From Stereum hirsutum FP-91666 SS1 (lineage: Eukaryota > Basidiomycota > Agaricomycetes > Russulales > Stereaceae), in NCBI RefSeq assembly GCF_000264905.1, contig NW_006763148.1, forward strand, positions 1 to 64,000: DNA of 64,000 nt, given 5' to 3'. Below the pieces are notes generated by a model that saw nothing but the letters and a program-made list of their open reading frames with translations, made no database searches and was not told the origin of the DNA. The position numbers and the translations under genes were made by a program. Shown here piece after piece: positions 38,339-49,514 of this stretch. The first letter of the stretch is position 1. Each line of letters starts with the position of its first letter.

Positions 38339-39325
38339 TTATAGTCGGTCGTGTAGAAAGTCCGATATACCCCTTCTGTTTGCGCGGACCGTTAAGCGAA
38401 AGACGGATGGACATGTTTGATGACCGTCTTACTCCCTTTGTACCCACAACTTCTTGTTATTCTGTCAGTTGTAATTATGTTTCCCTGTATAACTGTTTGC
38501 GTCGGTGAATGCAGTATTATGGGACCAACCGCTGCTATCAAGGCCGGGGCTGAGAAAGACGTTTCGAGCGAGCAGTGAAAACTTATGAATAGATCGATAT
38601 GGAAGTAATTTTGTGCCGGTGTGCGCCAGCTGTTCGAGGCGTGAGATCATCCGAAAACACTCAGGATATATGGGAGATCCGCACTAAAGACGTGACTTCG
38701 ATGGAATTCCATACGCAGAGAACATACCAGGTTTCCCCGAATCTGTACCAGACTATACACCCCGCGGACCCGACCTGTGAGCCGATGTCTTATGTCATGA
38801 TCAGTGCTGTTATGACTTGTCGCAGAATGTGATCATCATTGGCTGGGATGATACTGTTCTCGGGTTTGGTCTACTATCTGAGTGAGAATCTCCAGGCGGA
38901 CTGAGAGAGGTCAGGATGTGGTTAGTCTGAATCAGAGATACGACATATCGATACCAATTCGGAAGCGCTCGTGGGCGGTAAGGCCCCAATCATAGCTCAT
39001 GATCCCTAGTGCGTCTGGTCCTTCTTGGTACAGGATCGCGAGCCGCTGATGCTGTTCGATATGGATGCACCAGAAACACACCTGTTCACGTACAACTGAA
39101 TCAGTATCAGCAACTCGCGTAACCCGGTGTTTTGATTATTCGAAGACTCCACAAGTAATGGCTCCGCAATGGCTGAAACGATCCTTTCATCGAAAACAGA
39201 CATCAGGACCTATGCTGGTCGCGGGCCGAGAAGGGAAAAAGAACGAGCTTCAGTAGGATGCATAGCCCCTCAAGTATACTCTTCAATCCAATCCTCGTCG
39301 ACGCTCATCCCAGTATTTCTTCACT
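38339..39325. other. Intergenic upstream of P450-1
   Basis: No gene is seen. Frames are under 80 codons and overlap. It should hold the P450-1 promoter. Confidence 0.35.
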
Positions 39326-41397
39326 ATGCATCTTCCATTCGCCTGGATAATATCGCTTATTACGGTCGTTGGAGTTACGTGCTGGATATGCAAACGGTGC
39401 TTTGATATCCGGAATCTCTCGCTTCCGCCTGGTACGTGATATTATGTTGGAACAAATACTGAGTGGGACTGACTGCAGAAATTTTAGGGCCGCCAGACAA
39501 CGTGCATGAAAATGAACGCAAGTGGATGGCTTACTCACGGTGGTCCAAAGAATCGGGTATGAAACATTGATATCTCTTCGCATTCCTCATTCTCAACGCT
39601 AGGCATTCAAGGTCCTCTCGTCACACTGTCCACGGCACCACACCCAATGATGGTTGTCAGCGGACGCACAGTAATCCGAGATCTTCTGATAGGAAAGAAA
39701 TCGTTTTGTTGCAGGCCACGCATACCTATGGCCGAGCTCATGGGTAGACAAAACAATGTTGGCTTCACGTACTACGGAAAGCGACTCATCGCGATGCGAA
39801 CCCTGCTTCACTCCGCCCTTAGCCTGACTGAAGTTACTTCCACGTGGATGGAACTCATCAACTACCAGGCGGATGATCTTTGTAGAGATTTCATTGTGTC
39901 TCCGGAACGGTTCTACGGTCATGTTGAAGCGTGAGTTGTAATCATAACATATTTTATCCCGCTTCTCACAAACTTTTCTTATTTCAGCAATATACAGAAA
40001 CTCATCGGACGCTTTACTTACGGCCACGAGCCAAGTCCCGAGTATCTACAAATGGCGGCCCAGGTGTCGCGACACACTGGGAAAGCTGTGGAGGCAGGCC
40101 GATGGGCCGTGAACAGTATTCCAGCTCGTACGTTCCATCACATTGGTAGCTTTTATCATTGCAGCAGTCCGTGAATCATGTACGATATAGTTATGTGGGT
40201 ACCGGCATGGATGCCCGGTGCTGGTTTCAAAAGATACGCCATTGATGCAAGAAAGCTGTTCACGCGCCTGCTCAATGAATCTGTTGCGCTCGTAAAACAG
40301 AGAATAGTAATTATTGCATCTCACAGTTGACTGGAGATGCTGATGTTTTTACCCTAGGACCAAAATGAAGCGGACACGTCCTTTGTTAAACAATCTCTGA
40401 CCAACATCTCGCTATATCCATCATGTATCGATGAGTCACTTGTTATATCTTCCGCGGGGAGCTTGTTTAGTGGTATGACACTGGTCCTACATTCGACATT
40501 TCTGTGACACTTACACACACCGTTGACTCCAGCAGGGACAGAGACGGTAAGTTTACGCACTTGGCGAGAAAATTATCTTGTAGTTCTCAGATCTTCTTCA
40601 GTTGTCAGGTACAATTCTTTCCTTTATCGTCCTCATGGCAAACCATGAAGATTTCCAAGACCGTGCATATGCAGAAATTCTGTCTGTTGTCGGCACAGAT
40701 AGGTTTCCAAATTGTCGAGACCGCCCATCGCTCATATTTGTGGATGCACTTATCCGAGAAGTATACCGATTCAATCCTATCGTACCCGTGATACACCGTA
40801 GCAACTACGAAGAGGAGGAATATGAAGAACATTTTATTCCCAAGAAGACTTGGATCCTCGTCAACCTGTGGTAAGCCATCTTAGCACTATGGAGAGAAAA
40901 TGGACTTTGGCTGACATATTTCAGGTCGATTTTACATGATCCTAACGTCTATCCATCGCCAGAAACATTCTGTCCCGAACGTTTTCTCAACTCCGATAAA
41001 GACATCAATCCCGATCCCCGCTCTTTTGTTTATGGTTTTGGACGAAGGTAGATCACTATCTTCTGGATATGCTATCATTGGCTGTATGAACACGTCGTCT
41101 ACAGAAGGTGTCCCGCAGTGGATTTCGCGGATACAACACTTTTTATTACCATAACTCGCCTTCTGATGGTCTTCAAAATTTCCCCGGAGATCGTTGATGG
41201 GATTGCATACCCGCCCCTGCTGGAGATTATGGAAGGATTTACTCCGTAAGTATCTCTCACTTATTTCGCTACTTCACATCTCATTCTATGTTCTGTCTTC
41301 GGACAGGGCTCCAAAACCGTTCCGATGTAAATTCATATCTCGGCAGGACAGCAAGCGCTTGCTATTCGATCCATTTGACAGTACCACAGATAATTGA
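39326..41397 (+). CDS. Cytochrome P450 (P450-1)
   Basis: The start at 39326 gives an ER anchor (MHLPFAWIISLITVVGVT) and the hinge LSLPPGPPDN, split by an intron. Later exons include GIQGPLVTLSTAPHPMMVVS, MAELMGRQNNVGFTYYGKRL, LWVPAWMPGAGFKRYA, the I-helix segment GTETLSG built across two introns, the K-helix REVYRFNP (ExxR), ETFCPERFL and the heme loop FVYGFGRRRCPAVDFAD. It ends FDSTTDN at 41397. About 500 residues, no interruption. The heme loop has Ala where Gly usually follows Cys-Pro. Microsomal P450s of this type hydroxylate small lipophilic molecules with electrons from NADPH-P450 reductase. It is convergent with the UbiA gene 362 bp away. Confidence 0.85.
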
Positions 41398-41759
41398 ATT
41401 AAAAGATATGGCAGGAAGATTCATTCGGGGTATTGTAGACTCGCTCTGTCTAATTACAGCATGTAATGTAAGATGTTCCAAGTCACAATGACTGTTATTC
41501 CTCGCTAGCCTTGGTCCGATGTGTTATTTAGCTATCTGGGGAAGCATAAGTTACATGGAAATGTGCACTGATAACGAGAAACAAGGACAAAAATATACCA
41601 GCATGATGTGCGTTTTAGCTCCGGCATCTCTCAGAATCCCAGAAATTTGGTTCCAACGATAAGAGGGAAATACATTTCCAGTGGCCTAGACAAGGAATGG
41701 TATCAGCTGCACTTCGAGTTGAACACGATCAATCTTACAAGGAAACAGGGTTCCGGAGG

Positions 41760-42961
41760 TCAATGATCTAATAGAGAAACACACGGATGCGGGCGTGGAG
41801 TGGAAGAAGATGTATCAGCACCAGCCAAACCTGACATAACACCGAATTGCAAATATTTGAGCATTTGATAAAGTGTACTAGAACGAGAAATAATTACGTT
41901 GAAGAGCTTGTATGATTTTTTATCCGCGATTGGTGTCCGATGGAGATAGTAACGAGCACCGACGTATACTCCCAATCCTGCGAGAAAGCACTGACTCAGG
42001 ATGCCGATATCCCAGAACCATGACAAGGCGAAGGACCAGATAATGATCGATGACAGAGTGAATAATCGCGAGAACTCGGGTGCATAAATTGGAAAGGTGA
42101 CCCGACCAGACGCTGTGTCGCCTTCGATGTCGGGATAGTCCTGTACTTGGATAGTAGTAAATATCACCATGCCGCTAAGAAAGACGGACGCAAGTGAGGT
42201 AGTGTCTAGCTCGTGTTCTGCACCTATTCCGCAAATGATAGTAGGCTGTTATTTTGAGATCATTTCTTCAGCGTGAAAAAATAAGACCTACCCATGATCT
42301 TTGTGGCGCCGATCTCGAAAGTCGCATAACCACCAACGTTACAAAAGCTTTTTCCGAGCGGACTCTGAGAGAACCCTAGATCGTCGTATACGTATGTTGT
42401 GATGAAAAGGCCGACAGTAACGTATGCTAATCGGTGACCATAGGCGGAAGAGTAGAGCAGGCATAACACCACCATAGCCCACCGGAGCGTCGTGGCTTGC
42501 CTCTTGGTCATCCGGGTCGACGGCAGTGGTCTCCATGGTCGATTCACGGCGTCTTCCTGCTCCCCTCTCAGTTGATTCGAGACATTACACATCAGTAGGT
42601 GCATCCATATCCATGTGCTTCCATGGAAAAGATTGGAGATCGAATGTATGGGAGCTGTAGAGCAGGCGAAAACCGTCTATTGGATAAATCAGTTATTGGA
42701 AGGGAAGTCGATAGAAAAATCCTTACAATCGGAATAAAAATGGTCTTGTAGTCAGTCAAGGTGAATAGATATAAAGTGTATACATGATACAAGGTAGGTT
42801 CCAAGATGGAGCACCCAAAAGAGAATAGTAGAAGAAGAAGCATGTCCGAGTCAGCGATCTTGACCTTGAAGTGTCGTGAACGGGTCAACCTCTTCAGTAC
42901 GATACACTGCAGCGCAATTCCTGTTTTATTCAAATATGACTTGATGGATGATACCCATCAT
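41760..42961 (-). CDS. UbiA-family prenyltransferase or terpene cyclase
   Basis: The first exon is short (start near 42961) and the next begins CIVLKRLTRSRHF. Then come LLLLFSFGCSILEP, an intron, HGSTWIWMHLLMCNVSNQLR, the motif NQLRGEQEDAVNRPWRP, several membrane helices (VGLFITTYVYDDLG), an intron, and the second acidic motif QVQDYPDIEGD. The end is PHPCVSLLDH at 41760. It is about 330 residues with many hydrophobic helices and no interruption. UbiA enzymes are membrane proteins that bind prenyl diphosphate through Mg2+ at two Asp-rich motifs. Motif 2 is standard, while motif 1 is an N-x3-G-x2-ED-x2-N variant. From memory this variant is found in fungal relatives that include membrane-bound sesquiterpene cyclases such as Fma-TC. 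Prenyl transfer and cyclisation are both possible. Confidence 0.85.
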
Positions 42962-43101
42962 ATGGAACTTCTCGAGTCCCGGTTCTAGTGTTGCGTGGGA
43001 AATAGGTGTCCGAAGTGTCCCCATTCCATCTTTAAGAGCCGAGGAGTCGCATCCTTGTGACTGCGGGCGGCCCTCTGCTCTCAGATCAGCAGATATGATC
43101 G

Positions 43102-43121
43102 CGGAAGGCAGGAAACTTCCG
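43102..43121. promoter_or_regulatory. Candidate Zn2Cys6 site CGG-N14-CCG
   Basis: CGGAAG and CTTCCG form an inverted repeat, giving CGG-N14-CCG, in the 242-bp promoter shared by the UbiA gene (-) and P450-2 (+). Binuclear zinc-cluster regulators bind such spaced triplets. A single match could be chance. Confidence 0.25.
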
Positions 43122-43203
43122 GCTTAATAAAGTATGCTTTATAATGAAGCGCTTGCCTTGCATTGCCCTTTCACCCTACGCCCATCTTCCTACGCTGCGC
43201 ATC

Positions 43204-45599
43204 ATGAACTATATGCTATCCTTTCTCGTTCTACTTGTATCACTTTTGATGCTCAGAATCATACTGAAGAGGAACACAGACAACTCTGGTGCCCATCATT
43301 ATCCTCCTGGTCCGCCCGCAATACCCGTCCTTGGTAATATCATGACTATTCCGAACACGGGACCATGGAAATTATTCTCAAAGCTTCATCGTGACTACGG
43401 TAGGTTTGGAATGATGTATTCGAGTGATTCCACTTTTGTACTGATGTTTTCCGTGCAGGAGAACCTATCTTCTTTTGGGGCTTAGGGAACAGCATCCTTG
43501 TTCTCAGCACAATGACTTCCATAACAGATCTCCTCGACAAGCGAGGGGAGAACTATTCTCATCGGCCGGTATTGACTGTTTTAGGAGAACTGATGGGATT
43601 GGATCGTGTAAGACACATATCATGAGCTTGTCATAGGGGCAGTGACTCGTCTTCTAGTCCACACCTGACCTGTTGATGACGTTGCTCATCGACCTCCAGG
43701 TAGATTTAAGTGGGGGAAACCCGTCCTTCCCTGTGACAAGATGGGCGTCATCATTGGATATATCGAAACTGACTGTCATCCTTAGAGCATGCCGATGTTA
43801 CCGTACGGGCGTGAGTGGCGAGAGCAGAGAAAGCTCGCCCACGTTGCCTTGAACCCATCTGCCGTGAGAAAGTATCACATCGTGCAGGAGAACCTAGCTT
43901 CTGTATTGGCGCTTGGTATTCTCACAAACCCCGAAGGATTCTTTGATAATGTACGACTGTAAGTCGGAGTTCATTCGAAAAGACAAACTCCTAGACGAGT
44001 CACATTTACCTTTCGTAGTTACGCGGAGCGCATAATATTCTCTGTGGTATACGGTGTGTACATCGATGGTTCCAATAATGAGGTAAGCACGTATTATATT
44101 TCTTTGGGTATCATTTCCTGATGTACATCAGTATGTCACTCAGGCAGAAGAAACCATGAAAATTGTGGGAGACGCAATGGTACCAGGAGCGTTCATCTGT
44201 GACTTGTTGCCTTGGAGTAAGTCTTATACGAGCGCGTATGATATCAGTTTACTCACTTTGCAGTGGTAGTGAAGCATCTTCCTTCGTGGTTGCCATTTCG
44301 AAAGCAAGCACATTATGGGAGAAGTATGATTGAAGCCCTTGTGACCAAACCCTTCGAACACGTTCAACGAGAGATGGTGTGTGCTCATCTACATAATCGA
44401 AGTCTTGATTTTGGACGTTCAATCCCGAGTAGATGACGAATATCGCTGCACCATCTCTCACTCGAGAACTATTGACTTTGCAACGTAACGATTTCGCGTC
44501 TTTTGAGAGCTCCGTTAAGTGGGCGACTGGATCTTTATATGGTGGTAGGCATAACATTTGGGTCTTTTCAAAGAATTTTTGTCTCGCACTGACGGGAACT
44601 GGACTGTCAGCGGGCGGCGAAACGGTAGGTTTATGACAGATGTATTCACTATACTACTGACCAGCAATTCAACCAGACTTACGCCACCATCCTTACTTTC
44701 ATGATGGCAATGGCAATGAATCCCGAAACTCAACGTAAAGCCCAAAAGGAGGTCGATGAGGTTATAGGGATACATAGACTTCCCGTCGTCTCGGACAAGA
44801 CACAGCTGAAATACGTAGCAGCTGTCATCAACGAGACAATGAGGTTCGTCATTTATTTGCCCGTTAATATTTGCTCATAATGATGGCGGTGATTTATTTT
44901 AGATGGCATCCTGTGTTACCGCTGGGTTAGTAACGGTCCTACCTACGCTTTTATCAATTCTATCTGACATCACTTTAGGCATCGCTCGCCGTACGGACCA
45001 TGACGATGTGTACATGGGATACTTCATACCAAAGAATACTGTTGTTTTTCCTAATGCATGGTCAGCACAAAGACTTTTCCCCATATCTATCCGCGGTCTG
45101 ACACGAATAAAGGGCGCTCACAAGGAGGCACAGCGACACGTACGATCCAGAACAATTCATCCCGGAACGTTTTATCGACCCTTCCGAAGCAACGGACGAT
45201 CCTTCCACTTATTTGTTTGGATTTGGAAGAAGGTTCGTCAATGTAATATGCGCATCATTCACGCGACAAAGAGGAACATAAAAGCTGAAAACCCTCATCC
45301 TGAAGAGTCTGTCCGGGTAAATCTCTGGCGGAGAACTCGGTATTCATTGCAATCGCGACTATCCTATCTGCCCTAGATATCTCAGAAGACCCGGACAGTA
45401 GAATAACCCCAGCATTTACGGAAGCTTTAGTAAGGTATGATTCTCCCCGGGAGCTCTACAAATGACGAATTGGAAGATGAAAGAGGACCTCATAATGATT
45501 CACAGTTACCCCATTCCATTCAAGTGCATCATTCGACCGCGATCGGTAGACAAGGAATCAATCGTTCACAGAAGAGTAGAAAGTCGGTGCGGGGATTGA
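43204..45599 (+). CDS. Cytochrome P450 (P450-2)
   Basis: The start at 43204 gives a membrane anchor ([18 protein letters not shown]) and the hinge [17 protein letters not shown]. Exons continue [37 protein letters not shown] (C-helix WxxxR), [17 protein letters not shown], the I-helix LSAGGET/TYATIL across an intron, the K-helix [12 protein letters not shown] (ExxR), [16 protein letters not shown] and the heme loop [18 protein letters not shown] formed across an intron. The last exon [19 protein letters not shown] ends at 45599. It is about 520 residues and intact. This layout is the common mushroom secondary-metabolism P450 type. It is divergent from UbiA, which suggests joint regulation. 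Confidence 0.85.
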
Positions 45600-45753
45600 T
45601 ACAAAATCGGTCGCCACGCTGATTTCGAAGTGCGAAACAACCCTTGTGTCCACACAATCATGATATGCATTTAGGACCACCAAGCCACTTCAGTCGTCGC
45701 TGGCGAAACGGTCATCATATTGTATCATTATTTGACAAAATAAGGGTGCGAGA

Positions 45754-48316
45754 TTACCGCATGTGCAGCGTTACAGGCACTTGCGGACCTTGGTCCGAAT
45801 CATCAATCACCCAAGGCTGCAAACTTGACGAAATCCTGAGAACTACTTCTGAGTTATTACTTTCTATGCGATATTTCTTGACAAGAGAGCTTAATATAAG
45901 CTGATGGCACAACGTGAGTACCCATTCGAAGTCAGAATAATTCAAAGTAGCCTACCTTTGACCCAAATATCGCTTAAAACAGCTGCCGTTAATATTGTCT
46001 GCTCAGTTGTCGACAAAGTAACGTACCCATTCGCATTCCAGGGCATGCTCTGGGTCCATCACTGAATGCAAGTAAGTTGGACCACCCTGGAAGACGCTGT
46101 GCCTCATGAGGTAAAGCTTCAAGCCATCGTTCGGGACGAAAGACACTTCCATCGCCCCAGATAGCATCAGAGCGGTGAAGAGATATGATTGGGATGATGA
46201 CGGTCTTGAGGAAAGAATCAGTGCTTTTGATTCTCGCTGTACACCTATCGATTACGAACCTGACCCTTTTCAACACGAATGTCCCGTAGCGCCTGATCTC
46301 CACCGTGACTGATGGGCGTTTGAAGCGGAATTCTATCAGATTTAGTTGCGACACGTTCCATGTACGGAAGGGCAGGATACATCCTTAGTCTATGAGAAAT
46401 CCCTGAGATCGAATTGTATCGAAATATATTTTGTGGCTTACGTTTCCTTAAGCACGGCATCCAGATAAGGTAGCTGTGACTGCGGCGTGCCTGTAGAAGA
46501 TGGGTAAGATGTGTCCAACTCTTCTCTGAGACGCTGTTGGATCTCTGGGTGACGGGAAAGCTCGAAGATGGAGAACGCGACCGTTTGGCTCGTAGTTTCC
46601 TGTCCAGAAACTCTGGATGGAGAACAATTAATGGGATGTATCTCGAGCGGCAATTTCAGGAAATCACTCACAAAAATGTCGATATCTAGTTGAAGTCTCT
46701 TTCAGCTTGTAACTTCAACAATTTGAAGACGACGAGTTACACGCACGTGCTCATGTAGTTCCTCGACTGAAAGGTGCTGCTCATCATGGGCTACCACTTC
46801 CTATTCATGTGAGACATCTCCCGGTTCAATCGGCAAGAGATCCTAAAGTACTTACAGAGTCTGCTTAGCAGGTCCTTGCCTCGAGTTCGGAGATCAGATG
46901 TTGAAGAACCTCTCGCTATGATCTCCTTGGCCACGACAGACTATAACAGTATTCATATATCTTCCAAATCTCAAAAACTGTCAAGGGACGTACCTTTATG
47001 GTTGTCGTGACTAGGCTTTGCGCCTGAAGGGCGGGTACAGGAAGGCTATTGAGAGCAGGGAACCGCCTGAGCATCATCAGAGTCTGTAATGGTGGAAGGT
47101 CTCAATAATGCCAGAATGGGAGTGAACCAAGGTGCGTACTAAGAACGAGGCGTATCGAGCAATACCGGTTAGCGACTTCCGCCTTGTGTCCAATATAAGC
47201 TGTGCCTCGCGGCTCTTCCCGGCTTCGAAATCGTACAAGAATGCCTGGGATTTACCTTGTTATACGGTAGCCGACATAGGCCGAGACGTAAGAGACGTAC
47301 GACGCGTCCAATGGAATTCAGGCTGTAGTCCGGTGGAAGCATAAACAATAGTACAATAGCTGCTGGACGAGACTCACGTCATTCGATTTGTCCATGACAA
47401 TATGTTTACGCCAATTTCACCGTCCGAGTCCTCGACTGCTTGTGAAAGATCATCTAAGACCTGATCCAAAACGTTAACGATAGTCAGGTAACCATAGACT
47501 ATTGAGACTAGCCGTAGACGTCGCTTGAAATATTTCGCCTTCCATGTCTTTAACGGTTTGCGCCCTGTAAAAAGTGGTCAGAAACGCTCAAATGATGAAA
47601 AGTTGTAACTGTAGCTGTAGCACTGACGAGAATGCAGGGCTGACAAGACGTCTCATTCGTTTATGCTCTGATTCTCCCTCGACCCAACCTAAGCCTTTTC
47701 CCAGGAAGCGAGCCACCCTAGGGCGTACCACAGCGCTATGGTCTAGGGCACAGGAAGCGATATTATAGTATGGTATGATATGCACACGAAAGGAATCAGT
47801 CACTCACGGTAGTCGTAAATTTTCTCTTGGAGAATATAAGAAATGGCGAGCGGATCGCCCAGAACAAGCTTCAAGATATATCAGAGCAGCGTTAAGAGGT
47901 AGCTATCCCTAATAATATACTCACAACGTCAGGGGCCTGGTAAAGCAAATTGACAACTTAGTGGCCAATGTAAGAGGTGGAGGGAAGCACTCACACCAAG
48001 GGCAGCACGAATGCGGTAGGTATGCCCAACACTCTTCATCCACCGTAAGTACGCCTGCCCTGGAGGGCTGTCATAAACGCGTTTTTCGTGACCCCATATC
48101 CACTCCGGTTCTTCCTGAATACTGTTCGTTAGGAAGTAGTTTATGTCTACGGCTGTGATCTTCTAGTATATTACATACATCTGGATAGGGCAACGGATCA
48201 AGAGAAGATCTCCGTCCTACAAAAAGCCTGCGGTATACAAGCACGATTGAAATGAGCACAGCAACGTGAACTACGGTGCAGTTCGTAACGAGAAGAGAAT
48301 ACATGACAGTCGCCAT
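45754..48316 (-). CDS. Cytochrome P450 (P450-3), 3' junction doubtful
   Basis: From the ATG at 48316: anchor TVVHVAVLISIVLVYRRLF, then WIWGHEKRVYDSPPGQAYLR, LVLGDPLAISYILQEKIYD, RFLGKGLGWVEGESEHKRMR, LVSPAFS, VNILSWTNRM, YDFEAGKSREAQLILDTRRK, TLMMLRRFPALNSLPVP, the I-helix SGQETTSQTVAF, the K-helix LKETLRMYPALPY (ExxR), WGDGSVFRPERWL and the heme loop LAFSDGPRACPGMRMG. A C-terminal exon with SSLVKKYRIESN and VTLHMR ends at 45754. Most of about 12 junctions keep frame. The exon after the heme loop (TILTAAVLSDIW) does not join in phase with normal GT-AG sites, so the gene may be damaged or have an odd splice. It is of a different P450 family from the other two, with a FxxGPRxCxG loop. It is convergent with P450-2, 155 bp apart. 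Confidence 0.75.
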
Positions 48317-49514
48317 TGGGTGGCGGACCTTGTGAAGATCATGCATGTCTTATAAATGAATTTCCTTGGTCACTGCATTGGCGGCGCCGCTTGAAGGGGT
48401 TTCCTGTGCTTCACATCCCCGAAGTGATGACGTGGAAATATATTTGGCCCAAACGCTATAAGCTGGCGCTAGCTCGATGCATGATATCCGTTGCGTTTCT
48501 GCAACCGTTCAAAGGGAAGAGAATAGTGTCGGGGGATCGCAATGAGTTTGATCTCTGAACAGGCTGCTGCATACGAAAGAAGACGCATAGCCATACGGAG
48601 CGGGCTGTGAGATTGAATGATATCAGCTACTACTATAGTCTTGCTCAGTGTGAAGGGCGAGCCGCTGTCTCCCGATTTGAAAAAGGGTGGTCGGGTAACA
48701 GAGCCACATTCCACAGAATGGAAGACGGACAGTTCTGGGGTCGACATCAGAATCAGGAAGACAAGAGAGCTTCTCCAGATGCGTAGGCGCGGTTTGGACA
48801 CGCTTGTCTAGGTATGGCTGACATCAAGAAATACGCCCTACTTACGGAATGTGTGCGACCTACCGGATATTCTGGAGTTGAAGACCCGGGATTCTCCACT
48901 GATAGTGCATTACCAGAAGGTCGCAGATTATTTCCGTTCCAGTGTGCGGAGGCGCTCCTCGGACATCATGGCCCATGCCTCATCACCGGGAGAACATAAG
49001 TTCTGATGCTCACTATAAGGTTTGGGTTCGTAAATTCTCCAGGAAGACTATCGGCAGATCAGTATTAGTATGACCGCCTTTCGGGAAGAAAATAGTCTGG
49101 AGTACACATATGCAGTGTACGCACGATACCGGACTAGGCGCCGCCATATCTCATTCCGCAGGAGCCGCGAACATGTAGCTTCTCCGCGGTGTCAAAGGTT
49201 CATCAGAACCGTCCTCGCCCCTCGACACTGCCAAATATTCGGAAAACGCATCATCTTGGGGTAGACATGCGGCTCATCATCGATGTGAAAGCATATACGT
49301 CAATGGATACAATCAAATGCGGGTAAATAAAAAATTCAATAACCAAGAGACGTGGTGCGAAACGTACTGCTCACGCCACAGTCAGCCCTCCTAATTCCCC
49401 AACTCCAATAACTCCTTCCCTTATACCCCCACTCACTTCCATCCCGCCAAATGCATACCCATCATGTACTCATTTGAGCCCTGACAGGAGACCTACAATC
49501 CGCCTCCAAACTGT
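48317..49514. other. Intergenic, nothing recognised
   Basis: It holds the presumed P450-3 promoter. Frames are at most 110 codons, overlapping and without motifs. Confidence 0.35.
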
